Positions 17,456 through 26,054 of a stretch of 64,000 bases of DNA are shown one piece after another. Source of the DNA: CAISCU01 sp943361925 (GTDB taxonomy: Bacteria > Bacteroidota > Bacteroidia > UKL13-3); assembly GCA_943361925.1 (NCBI GenBank), contig CALRIT020000013.1:59434-123433 (forward strand), given 5' to 3'. Under the pieces are notes generated by a model that was not told where the DNA came from, made no database searches, and worked only from the letters and a program-made list of their open reading frames with translations. The position numbers were made by a program, and so were the translations under genes. How positions within the stretch are numbered: position 1 is the stretch's first letter; each line of letters begins with the position of its first letter.

Positions 17456-19528
17456 ATGCCACTAAGCAAACAAGATATTTTGAACGCAACCAATAACGGA
17501 CTGTCTGTTTTCAGACATTACATGCCAGGTGATTGGCGTTTGGGGAAGTCGTTTTTGAACCCCTTCTACCAAGATACCAAAGCAGCTTGTCATGTATATT
17601 TGGATAGAGCTTCAAATACCTATAAAATCAAAGATTTTGGAGAAGCAGACTTTGCAGGAGATTGCTTCTTTTTGGTAGCTTTTCTTCACAATAAGGATTG
17701 CTCAAATAAGTCTGATTTTATGGAGGTATTAAAAATAATTGATGCCGACCTTAGGCTAGGTTTGAATGAATATTCTGCTCCAAGGCCTTTGCCTAAAGCG
17801 CATAACTTTCAGGATAAACCTAACAAGCCAGTGTCAGCTCTTGTGGAGACCCAAGAAAATGTGAGCAATACATTTAAGGCTCCGACTTTTCAGGCGTTCA
17901 CTGAGGCTGATATTAGTTATTGGCAGCAATATGGCATTAGTAAAGAAATCTTGCTTCAATACGGAGTGGCCAGTGTGGCAAGGTTTGAAGGAACCAATAA
18001 AGAAGGCCATGCCTACCAATTAGTTTCTAGCGCCCAAGAACCCATGTTTGCTTATCCTGGTAAGCGATTTATTAAGTTGTATCGACCCAACTCAAAACTA
18101 AGGTTTCTGTATGCAGGTGAGCTGTCGGATAGTTATGTTTTTGGTTTGGAGCAGTTGCCAGCGCGCGGTGATATTTTGTTTATTACAGGTGGCGAAAAAG
18201 ATGTAATGAGCCTCGCTGCAAAAGGTTTCAATGCTATTTGCTTTAACAGCGAAACGGCCAATATTCCAAAGAAGATTATTAAGCGACTCAACTTTAGGTT
18301 CAAACATATTACCCTATTGTACGATGCAGATAAAACCGGAAAAGAGGCGGCAGATAGGCACCAGAAAGCTTTAAAGGATTTTGATGTGCAGGTTATAAGC
18401 CTTCCATTGGCAGGTACCAAAACAGAAAAAGATATTTCAGACTACTTCAAACTAGGCCATACCCGAGATCAACTTAAGAATTTGTTTTGCAACCTTTTGG
18501 ATATAGTCTACGAAGAAACCATGTCGATTTTGAAATCATGTGAAATTGATTTCAAGAACCCTCCAGTTAAGCCGGATGCACTCATTCGTATTAACAATGT
18601 TACGGTGGGTGCTCCTGGTAATATACTTTGCATTACCGGCATGGAGGGTAGCGGCAAAACCAATTATTTAGGAGGTTTAATCTCTGGTGTGTTGCGAGCC
18701 ACTGGCGACATGATAGATACGCTAGGTACAGAAGTAAAGAACAACCCACAAGGCAAGGCTGTAATTGTGTATGATACTGAGCAATCGGAGGATCAACTTT
18801 ACAAAAACCTAAGTTTCATTTTAAAACGCGCAAACCTGGAACATCCACCCAAATGGTTTAAAGCCTATTGTTTAGTGGGCATGTCAAGAAAGGAGCGTAT
18901 GCAGGTTATTTTCCAAAGCATGGACCGTTTTTATTACGAGCACAACGGCATACACATGATGGTAATTGATGGTATTGCCGATTTAATCTCAGCCGTTAAT
19001 GACGAAGGACAATCTGTAGAGCTGGTGGATGAATTGTTTAGGCTGGCAGGTATTTATAAAACCGTTGCCGTTTGCGTATTGCACTTAAGTCCTAGCGGTA
19101 TGAAGCTTAGGGGCCATTTAGGCTCTGAGATACAACGAAAAGCTGCTGGAATACTCTCGGTTGAAAAAGACGAGAACAACAATGTAAGTGTGGTAAAAGC
19201 ACTTAAGGTAAGAGATGGCAGCCCATTAGATGTGCCATTGATACAATTTGGTTGGGATAAAGAGTTGAACCGACACATTTACTTGGGCGAAAAAAGCAAA
19301 GAAGAAAAGGAAACCCGCAAATTAGAAGACCTTGACACCTTGGCAAGGGATTTATTCTCCTCCAAAGGCAGTTATACTTATCAAGAGCTCACCTATGCCA
19401 TCATGGAGATGTTGTATGTGAAAGACCGACAAGCCAAAAACTATATAAAACTCATGAAAGATCACGGAATCATTGAGAAATCTGGCCCTAATTCCACTGA
19501 ATTTCGGCGTATTTCCGCCCCTTTCTGA
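17456..19528 (+). CDS. Primase-helicase (TOPRIM plus RecA-like ATPase)
   Basis: This 690-aa replication protein has an N-terminal DnaG-like region ('TYKIKDFGEADFAGDCFFLV') without an obvious zinc finger. The TOPRIM domain has 'ILFITGGEKDVMSLAAKGF' near 240 and 'ITLLYDADKTGKEAA' near 285. The C-terminal RecA/DnaB-type ATPase has Walker A GMEGSGKTN near 398 and 'MMVIDGIADL' as Walker B, with 'VLHLSPSGMKLRGHLGSEIQ' as a DnaB-like loop. This fusion is common on Bacteroidota plasmids and integrative elements. It suggests that the element can replicate after excision. A terminator follows. Confidence 0.8.
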   Translation: MPLSKQDILNATNNGLSVFRHYMPGDWRLGKSFLNPFYQDTKAACHVYLDRASNTYKIKDFGEADFAGDCFFLVAFLHNKDCSNKSDFMEVLKIIDADLRLGLNEYSAPRPLPKAHNFQDKPNKPVSALVETQENVSNTFKAPTFQAFTEADISYWQQYGISKEILLQYGVASVARFEGTNKEGHAYQLVSSAQEPMFAYPGKRFIKLYRPNSKLRFLYAGELSDSYVFGLEQLPARGDILFITGGEKDVMSLAAKGFNAICFNSETANIPKKIIKRLNFRFKHITLLYDADKTGKEAADRHQKALKDFDVQVISLPLAGTKTEKDISDYFKLGHTRDQLKNLFCNLLDIVYEETMSILKSCEIDFKNPPVKPDALIRINNVTVGAPGNILCITGMEGSGKTNYLGGLISGVLRATGDMIDTLGTEVKNNPQGKAVIVYDTEQSEDQLYKNLSFILKRANLEHPPKWFKAYCLVGMSRKERMQVIFQSMDRFYYEHNGIHMMVIDGIADLISAVNDEGQSVELVDELFRLAGIYKTVAVCVLHLSPSGMKLRGHLGSEIQRKAAGILSVEKDENNNVSVVKALKVRDGSPLDVPLIQFGWDKELNRHIYLGEKSKEEKETRKLEDLDTLARDLFSSKGSYTYQELTYAIMEMLYVKDRQAKNYIKLMKDHGIIEKSGPNSTEFRRISAPF

Positions 19529-19584
19529 GTTATTCATCCATATTCAAAGAATTTACCAGTTTCAACCCCCATTTTTCTGGTAAT

Positions 19585-19616
19585 AGCCCCGCGGAGTAGT
19601 TCGTGGGGCTTTGTTT
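19585..19616 (+). terminator. Terminator after the replication genes
   Basis: AGCCCCGCG and CGTGGGGCT pair around GAGTAGTT, followed by TTGTTT. It separates the primase-helicase gene from the dnd operon. Confidence 0.65.
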
Positions 19617-19679
19617 GAGCAGAAAAATAAAAATTTCCCCAAAAACATCTCTAAGAAATATTGTAAATAAATATTTTTG

Positions 19680-19700
19680 TTTCCAAACATTTATTGGAAA
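19680..19700. promoter_or_regulatory. Dyad TTTCCAA-N7-TTGGAAA upstream of dndC
   Basis: This perfect 7-bp inverted repeat lies 64 bp before dndC, next to a TATTTTTG box (19672-19679). It is a plausible operator for autoregulation by the DndB-like protein or the minus-strand regulator of the island. No binding data exist here. Confidence 0.5.
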
Positions 19701-19763
19701 AGTTTAATAAATCAATCGTTACAAAATAAATATATTTACCCAAAATAGAAAATCAAGCGAATT

Positions 19764-21062
19764 ATGAACTCGAAAATCAAAGAAGTAATAGAGGAAATTT
19801 CTGATCAATATATTACTGATAATAATCCGCGTCCATGGATAATTGGTTTCAGTGGGGGGAAGGATTCAACCTTACTACTACAACTTGTTTGGATAGCAAT
19901 TAAAAAAATTCCTTCAGAACTAAGGACTCGTAAAATATTTGTTGTATGCAATAATACCCTTGTTGAGAATCCCAAAATCTTGGAATATAGTGAAAGAGTA
20001 CTTAATAAAATTCAAAAATCAGCAACAGAACAATCAATGCCCGTTTATGTAAATAGAACGGTTCCCAAACTTGAAGATACTTTTTGGGTAAACCTAATCG
20101 GGAAAGGTTATCCTACGCCAAATAATTTATTTAGGTGGTGCACTGAAAGGTTAAAAATAAATCCAACAACGCAATTTATATTAAATAAAACAAGTGAAGA
20201 AGGCGAGGCAATTTTATTATTAGGAACTCGGACTGATGAGAGCGCAACAAGGGCAAAAAGCATAAAGAAACACACAAATTTGGGCCAAAGATTAAATAAA
20301 CATGTATTGCCTAAAACATTTGTTTATACTCCAATCAAACATATAACTATTGATGAGTTATGGCAATATTTAATGCAGGTTCCTTCACCATGGGGGTCAA
20401 ATAATAAAGAATTAGTTACTCTTTATAAACATGCCAATAGTGGTGATTGTCCGCTAATAATTGATACTACAACTCCATCATGTGGAAATAGTCGATTTGG
20501 ATGTTGGGTCTGTACAGTTGTAAAAAAAGATAAATCTATGGAGGGTTTAATAGGAAGTGGTGATGAATGGATGGAGCCTTTAATGGAATTTCGAGATTTA
20601 CTTGTTGAATCAAGGGATAAATTGGGTTGGCGCGAATCTAGAAGAAGGAATAATAATGAAGGGCCAGGTCCTTATACCCCTGAAATTAGGGCATTATTTC
20701 TTGAAAAATTATTAAAGGCGCAATTTGAAATTCAAAAAACACAACCAGAGTTGTCCTTAATTAATTATCAAGAATTGGTTGCCATTCAAGTAATTTGGTA
20801 TAGAGATAGTATTTTCAATGAAAAGGTAGCTGATATTTATAACTCTACTTATGGAACTACATTTTCTTTTGAACAGGAAGATGGAAAATCCCTAAAAGAA
20901 ATAGAGTTATTAAAGAAAGTTTGTGTTGACACCCCAAAGGATTATACATTATTACGAGATTTGTTAACATTACAAAAGACAAAAACAATTTTAATGAATA
21001 ATAGAGGACTACAAAACGACCTCGAGAATCGCATTGATCAATTTATAAAACAAGGAGAGTAA
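19764..21062 (+). CDS. dndC: DNA phosphorothioation protein DndC (PAPS-reductase-like)
   Basis: This 432-aa protein has the ATP-pyrophosphatase P-loop SGGKDST at residues 30-36, 'RWCTERLKI' near 125 and the cysteine cluster CGNSRFGCWVCT (Cys about 240, 247, 250), which holds a 4Fe-4S cluster in DndC. DndC activates the DNA phosphate with ATP so that sulfur delivered by DndA can replace a non-bridging oxygen. It is the first gene of the plus-strand operon, 3 bp before dndD. Confidence 0.9.
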   Translation: MNSKIKEVIEEISDQYITDNNPRPWIIGFSGGKDSTLLLQLVWIAIKKIPSELRTRKIFVVCNNTLVENPKILEYSERVLNKIQKSATEQSMPVYVNRTVPKLEDTFWVNLIGKGYPTPNNLFRWCTERLKINPTTQFILNKTSEEGEAILLLGTRTDESATRAKSIKKHTNLGQRLNKHVLPKTFVYTPIKHITIDELWQYLMQVPSPWGSNNKELVTLYKHANSGDCPLIIDTTTPSCGNSRFGCWVCTVVKKDKSMEGLIGSGDEWMEPLMEFRDLLVESRDKLGWRESRRRNNNEGPGPYTPEIRALFLEKLLKAQFEIQKTQPELSLINYQELVAIQVIWYRDSIFNEKVADIYNSTYGTTFSFEQEDGKSLKEIELLKKVCVDTPKDYTLLRDLLTLQKTKTILMNNRGLQNDLENRIDQFIKQGE

Positions 21063-21065
21063 ACT

Positions 21066-23240
21066 ATGTATATTCAAAAAGTAGGACTCAGAAATTATAA
21101 AATTTACCATGGAGAAAATATGTTAGAATTTCCAAAAAGAGGAGATAAAAATGTATTTATTGTTTCTGGTAATAATGGTTATGGCAAAACTTCTTTTCTA
21201 ACATCATTAATTTGGTGTCTTTATGGAAAGCTAATGGTTGATGTTGATGAGAAATTCAAACGTGAAATATATGATTCAGGAGGTTATAAAAAATATGCTT
21301 CAAATAACTTTAATAGGCTCACCTTTTCAAAATATGAATCTTTTTCAAACGAATTTACAGATGCACGGTTAAATGAAATTAAATCAAAAAACATTAGTCA
21401 ATATGGTAAACTAATGAATGAATTAATTAATCTTAAAACTTATTCAGTATCAATTTTAATTACTGATTTAAATATTCCAGCATTGCCATGTAATAATATT
21501 GAAATTATTCGAACCTTCGACATAGAAAAGTGTGATGAAACAGTAAAAATATTAATAGATGGGAATGAAAATGAATTAACTAAAGAGGTTGGAGATGAGA
21601 TATTTATTAATGATTTTCTATTACCTAAAGAAATTGCTAAATTTTTCTTTTTCGATGCAGAAAAGATAGTGGCCCTTGCAGAAATTAAGTCAATAGAGGA
21701 TAAAAGAAGTTTAAGCAAAGCCTATGCAGAAGTCCTTGGCATAAAAAAATACGAGGACCTAAAATCTAATTTAGAAGATTTGAGAATAAGATTTAGAAGG
21801 AATTCTGCCTCAGATAAGGATAAGGAGCGATTGAAAAACTTGATAAAAGAATCAGAACAGCTTAAAAAATTGGTTGAACATAATTTTAGTCAGTTAAAGC
21901 ATTGGGAGGGAGAAAGAGAAATAAATCGTCAACAATCCGAACAATTACAAGAAAAATTGATTAGAGAAGGCAATTCTTTGTCAATTAATGAATTATCAGA
22001 TTTGAAAAGAATTCGGGAAAAACTTACCAATGAATCAAATATTATTAGAAACAAAATTAGAGAGTTGCTTGATATTGCGCCATTTGCAATTTCCGGTGAA
22101 TTGTTTATGAAAACTAAAATACAGCATGAGCAGGAAATCGGTAATAAATCATTAAATCCAGAATTATTCAAAAAAAAGTTTAAAAAAATCAGTGAAGATT
22201 TATTTAAAATATTGAAATCTGAAAATTTAAAATTAAACACAACCAATCAAATTTTAAACTCATTTGAAAATTCATATAATAGGCATTTGATAGGAGTAGA
22301 AAACGACTCTTCAATATTTAAGGTATTACTTGCATTTGAAGAAAAAGAAGCCAATGAATTTGATACAATATATAATAATTTAAAATATTCATTCAGCCAC
22401 ATTTTTCAAAATTTAATTAAAGACTATAAAAACAATCGCATTTTCTTTAATAAAGTAATTAGAAAAATTACTATGGCGGAAACAAAAGAGAATGACCTTC
22501 TCATTAAAGAAATAAGATCCTCAAAAGGAGAAGTTGATGAAAAGTTGCTTGAGATTGAGTTAAGAATTAATGAAATAAACCAGGAAATTGGAGGATTTCA
22601 AAAAGAAATTACGTTGAAAGCAAAGCTAATATCGGAGTTGGCTAAAAAGGTTGATTTGGAAGAGGGAGATAAACATAAAGATATAACAGCAATGAGGCTG
22701 ATTGAAGAACTTGATGATTTTATTCTTAAATTTAAATTAGAAAAAAAATATTCTTTAGAACAGCGAATTAAATTTGAGCTTAATTTATTAATGCATAAGA
22801 AAAATTTTATACAAAGTGTTGAAGTTAAAATAGATGGAGATATTATTGATATTAATTTATTCGACAAACGCGGACAAATTATAAATAAGGAGCTTTTGTC
22901 AAAAGGTGAACAACAACTTTATGCAACATCATTATTAAAGTCTTTAGTTGATGAGTCAAATATTAGTTTTCCTGTTTTTATTGATAGTCCATTACAAAAA
23001 TTTGACAAAAAACACTCCATTAATATTATTAAAGATTTTTATCCAAATATTTCAAACCAGGTTGTATTGTTTCCTTTACTGGAAAAGGAGTTAAGTGAAA
23101 TTGAATTTGAAACTCTCCTTCCTAAAGTAAATAAATCCTTTTTGATTAGAAACATAAATGAAGATCATTCAATATTTGAAGAAGTGCAACCAAAAGACTT
23201 GTTTACCCTTAATAAAAATGAACTAACATATGCAATTTAA
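21066..23240 (+). CDS. dndD: DNA phosphorothioation protein DndD (SMC-like ATPase)
   Basis: This 724-aa protein has Walker A SGNNGYGKTS at about 36-45 and a long central coiled-coil region (about 230-560, rich in Lys and Glu heptads). The ABC signature region is 'LLSKGEQQLYATSLL', and Walker B is 'FPVFIDSPLQKFD' near 635. DndD couples ATP hydrolysis to DNA handling during phosphorothioation. Its last 11 bp overlap dndE. Confidence 0.88.
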   Translation: MYIQKVGLRNYKIYHGENMLEFPKRGDKNVFIVSGNNGYGKTSFLTSLIWCLYGKLMVDVDEKFKREIYDSGGYKKYASNNFNRLTFSKYESFSNEFTDARLNEIKSKNISQYGKLMNELINLKTYSVSILITDLNIPALPCNNIEIIRTFDIEKCDETVKILIDGNENELTKEVGDEIFINDFLLPKEIAKFFFFDAEKIVALAEIKSIEDKRSLSKAYAEVLGIKKYEDLKSNLEDLRIRFRRNSASDKDKERLKNLIKESEQLKKLVEHNFSQLKHWEGEREINRQQSEQLQEKLIREGNSLSINELSDLKRIREKLTNESNIIRNKIRELLDIAPFAISGELFMKTKIQHEQEIGNKSLNPELFKKKFKKISEDLFKILKSENLKLNTTNQILNSFENSYNRHLIGVENDSSIFKVLLAFEEKEANEFDTIYNNLKYSFSHIFQNLIKDYKNNRIFFNKVIRKITMAETKENDLLIKEIRSSKGEVDEKLLEIELRINEINQEIGGFQKEITLKAKLISELAKKVDLEEGDKHKDITAMRLIEELDDFILKFKLEKKYSLEQRIKFELNLLMHKKNFIQSVEVKIDGDIIDINLFDKRGQIINKELLSKGEQQLYATSLLKSLVDESNISFPVFIDSPLQKFDKKHSINIIKDFYPNISNQVVLFPLLEKELSEIEFETLLPKVNKSFLIRNINEDHSIFEEVQPKDLFTLNKNELTYAI

Positions 23241-23628
23241 TACTATTAGGACTTCATCGGATAATAAACTAATTGTTACAGATTTAACACGAAAATTGAA
23301 TTTAGGACCAGAAAATATTATTGCTAGACTGGCCTTCTCAATTTCGTTGTCTTCAAATCTAAAATTTCAATTAACTGATATTAAGGATTCCAAAGGAAAG
23401 GAGTATAGTAAGAATGTCCTTTTTGGAAATAATTTGGCTTTTTATGTAGGATTAATTTGTATTCATTATAATATTTATAAGACTGACAAGGATATTCCGA
23501 AATACATTAAAATTCATATAGATCATGGGTTAGAGTTAATAAATAATGAATTAACAAAAAATCCCAGTTTGAATGGATTTGATTACCTTTTGGAAAAAAT
23601 AGATAGAGGTTTAAGTTTTATAAATTAG
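23230..23628 (+). CDS. dndE: DNA phosphorothioation protein DndE
   Basis: This 132-aa protein is of DndE size. It has the N-terminal 'IIARLAFSISLSSN' helix and 'FGNNLAFYVGLICIHY', which fit the DndE family. DndE binds nicked double-stranded DNA within the Dnd modification complex. It starts inside the end of dndD (11-bp overlap) and ends 3 bp before the helicase gene, indicating translational coupling. Confidence 0.8.
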   Translation: MQFNTIRTSSDNKLIVTDLTRKLNLGPENIIARLAFSISLSSNLKFQLTDIKDSKGKEYSKNVLFGNNLAFYVGLICIHYNIYKTDKDIPKYIKIHIDHGLELINNELTKNPSLNGFDYLLEKIDRGLSFIN

Positions 23629-23631
23629 AGC

Positions 23632-25836
23632 ATGTTAAAGGACGCAGATTTTAAAGTAGTATATAGTTCAGGTGAAGACGAGCCAGTTGAATTTTATATC
23701 GATTCATTAATGGAAAGTACTTCTTTTGATCTTGGTTTAGGTTTTTTTAGTTCAAGTGGGTTTCGTGCCTTATCTTTAGGTTTTGCTTATTTTATAAATA
23801 AAGGAGGCAAAATGCGAATAATAATTAACAATATTTTATCTCCTGAAGATAAGTTAGCAATTTTAAATGGATATAATTTGAAACCTGAAGAATTAATTGA
23901 AAAAAAAATATCTGAAGATTTACTTAATTTATATACTTTATTATCAAGTTATGATAAGCATTTTTTTAATTGTATTTCTTGGCTAATTGCTTCAAATAGA
24001 ATTGAGTTTAAGGCTATAATACCTATAGATAATAACTTAGGGATAGCGCATCAAAAATTTGGAATTTTTGTAGATAATGCTAAAAATTTAGTTGCGTTTA
24101 GTGGTTCTGCTAATTTTTCTAACAATGCACTTTTCAATAATATCGAAACTTTAAGTTGTTATAAGTCCTGGACTGGAGAGAATAGTGAATCTGAGCGTGT
24201 TTCCTATTTCGTAAATTTATTTGATAAATTATGGCATGGACGGTCTGAAAAGGTTAGAATTATTCCATTAGAAAATATTAAAACTATAATACAAGATAAA
24301 TTCCCAGTTAATTCCTTGAATGAATTATTACAAGAAGAAATGGAATTAATTATTGACCAGAAAAAATCATCCAACATTTCTCCAGAACTTAATTACAAAT
24401 TAGCTGAAATTGAAAATCAAATTCGTGGTGAAAATAATGAACCAAAATTTCCACATGGAAATACTCCACGTCCCTATCAAATGCAAGCAAAGGACTTTTG
24501 GCTACTTTCAAATTGTAATGGTTTTTTCGAAATGGCAACAGGTACAGGTAAAACCATTACATCTCTAAACTGTGCACTTCATTTGTATCAAGAGGAGGGT
24601 CGTTTAAGAATGCTCATATTAGTACCTTCTCTTTCCCTTGCTGACCAGTGGGCTGAAGAAACTTCTGCTTTTAATTTTAAAAATATCATAATTGCTAATA
24701 GTAAGAATCAACGATGGGCTCAAGAAATAATTAGTGAAATTAATAAATCCCTACTTATGGATAATTCTTTTGTAATTATCACTACATATGCCACATTCGC
24801 AATGGATCGTTTTCAGGCTGTTATTGCTAAATTAGATTCTGATGTACTCTTTATAGCTGATGAAGCTCACAATTTTGGTACAGAACGGTTAATTGAGCTA
24901 TATCCAAATAAGTTTAAACGCAGAATTGGTTTGTCAGCGACTCCAAAACGTCATTTTGATGAACAGGGAACAAAGTCAATTCTGTCATTTTTTAATGCTA
25001 TAAAAGAACCTACATATCGTCTAAATATGGAAGAAGCTATAGAGGCAGGTTTTCTTTGCGAGTATTATTATTTTCCCAAAATTGTTTCTCTAACATCCAA
25101 TGAATTAGAAGAGTATAAGATTATTTCATTGAAATTGTTAAGATATTTTAATCAAGCTACAGGGCGTTTTGCTGATAATCCTATTGTAAATATCCTCTTA
25201 CAAAAACGAAAAAGTATCATACATAAAGCAGAATTAAAGAAAAATTGTTTACGAGAGTGTCTGATTGACATTAAAAAAACTAAAGAGGAAATTAAGTATA
25301 CTTTAGTTTATGTACCTGAAGGGATTGAGTCAAATGAAATTATTGATGATTTTGATAAAAGACTTATTGATGAATATTCTGCAATTATTTCTAATGAATT
25401 TCATTTAACTCAACACCAATTTATTGGAGAAACTGATAATCGTGGGGATGTGATTTCGAGATTTGCACAAGGAAGACTTCAAGTTTTAACTGCTATGAAA
25501 TGTTTAGATGAAGGAGTGGATGTAAAACGGACAGAGACCGCAATTTTTTGTTCAAGTACAGGGAATCCACGTCAGTTTATTCAAAGGCGAGGTAGAATTC
25601 TACGATTACATGATGATAAAAAATATGCAACAATATATGATATGGTAGTTGTACCTGATTTATCTCAGTTAAATGAAGATGATAACCTGAGTATGGAAAA
25701 ATCAATTCTCAAAGCTGAACTTAAAAGAGTTTACGAATTTGCTTCACTTTCTCGAAATAAATACCAATCATTGAAAACCCTAGAGGATATCGCAGAACAA
25801 TTTAATATAGATATTTTCTCAACTGAAATTTCATAA
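23632..25836 (+). CDS. Dnd-associated PLD-DEAH helicase (putative restriction component)
   Basis: This 734-aa protein has an N-terminal phospholipase-D-like nuclease domain with HQKFGIF (His140, Lys142) and 'SGSANFSNNALFNNIE' (near 157). The SF2 helicase follows, with Walker A ATGTGKT (about 302), DEAH (about 410), 'LSATPK' (about 434) and motif VI QRRGRILR (about 651). Helicases of this design are frequent neighbours of dnd genes and have been annotated as phosphorothioation-system restriction enzymes. It probably cuts or unwinds DNA lacking the sulfur mark. Only one HKD-type half is obvious, so it may act as a dimer. Confidence 0.75.
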   Translation: MLKDADFKVVYSSGEDEPVEFYIDSLMESTSFDLGLGFFSSSGFRALSLGFAYFINKGGKMRIIINNILSPEDKLAILNGYNLKPEELIEKKISEDLLNLYTLLSSYDKHFFNCISWLIASNRIEFKAIIPIDNNLGIAHQKFGIFVDNAKNLVAFSGSANFSNNALFNNIETLSCYKSWTGENSESERVSYFVNLFDKLWHGRSEKVRIIPLENIKTIIQDKFPVNSLNELLQEEMELIIDQKKSSNISPELNYKLAEIENQIRGENNEPKFPHGNTPRPYQMQAKDFWLLSNCNGFFEMATGTGKTITSLNCALHLYQEEGRLRMLILVPSLSLADQWAEETSAFNFKNIIIANSKNQRWAQEIISEINKSLLMDNSFVIITTYATFAMDRFQAVIAKLDSDVLFIADEAHNFGTERLIELYPNKFKRRIGLSATPKRHFDEQGTKSILSFFNAIKEPTYRLNMEEAIEAGFLCEYYYFPKIVSLTSNELEEYKIISLKLLRYFNQATGRFADNPIVNILLQKRKSIIHKAELKKNCLRECLIDIKKTKEEIKYTLVYVPEGIESNEIIDDFDKRLIDEYSAIISNEFHLTQHQFIGETDNRGDVISRFAQGRLQVLTAMKCLDEGVDVKRTETAIFCSSTGNPRQFIQRRGRILRLHDDKKYATIYDMVVVPDLSQLNEDDNLSMEKSILKAELKRVYEFASLSRNKYQSLKTLEDIAEQFNIDIFSTEIS

Positions 25837-25839
25837 CCT

Positions 25840-26052
25840 ATGGCAGAAGTAAAGAATAAAGATGTAATGCATCAAATTAAAAGTATGCTTGAATCACTTC
25901 AAGAGGAAGATCCCAAACAAGTAAAAATAATTTTGAATTTGCTTCAGGAAGTAGTTAAAGAGTATAATTCTGGTCGATCAATGGGAATAGAGCGAAAGTT
26001 ATATGATATGATAGATGGAGAAACTTTTGAAACTAAGAAAAGGGGTAAATAG
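25840..26052 (+). CDS. Small helical protein in the dnd operon
   Basis: This 70-aa, mainly helical protein is unrecognised. It carries 'DVMHQIKSMLESLQEEDP' and a basic end 'ETKKRGK'. It sits 3 bp after the helicase gene and 2 bp before the next ATPase gene, so it is certainly part of the operon. It may be a small partner of either ATPase. Confidence 0.6.
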   Translation: MAEVKNKDVMHQIKSMLESLQEEDPKQVKIILNLLQEVVKEYNSGRSMGIERKLYDMIDGETFETKKRGK

Positions 26053-26054
26053 CT

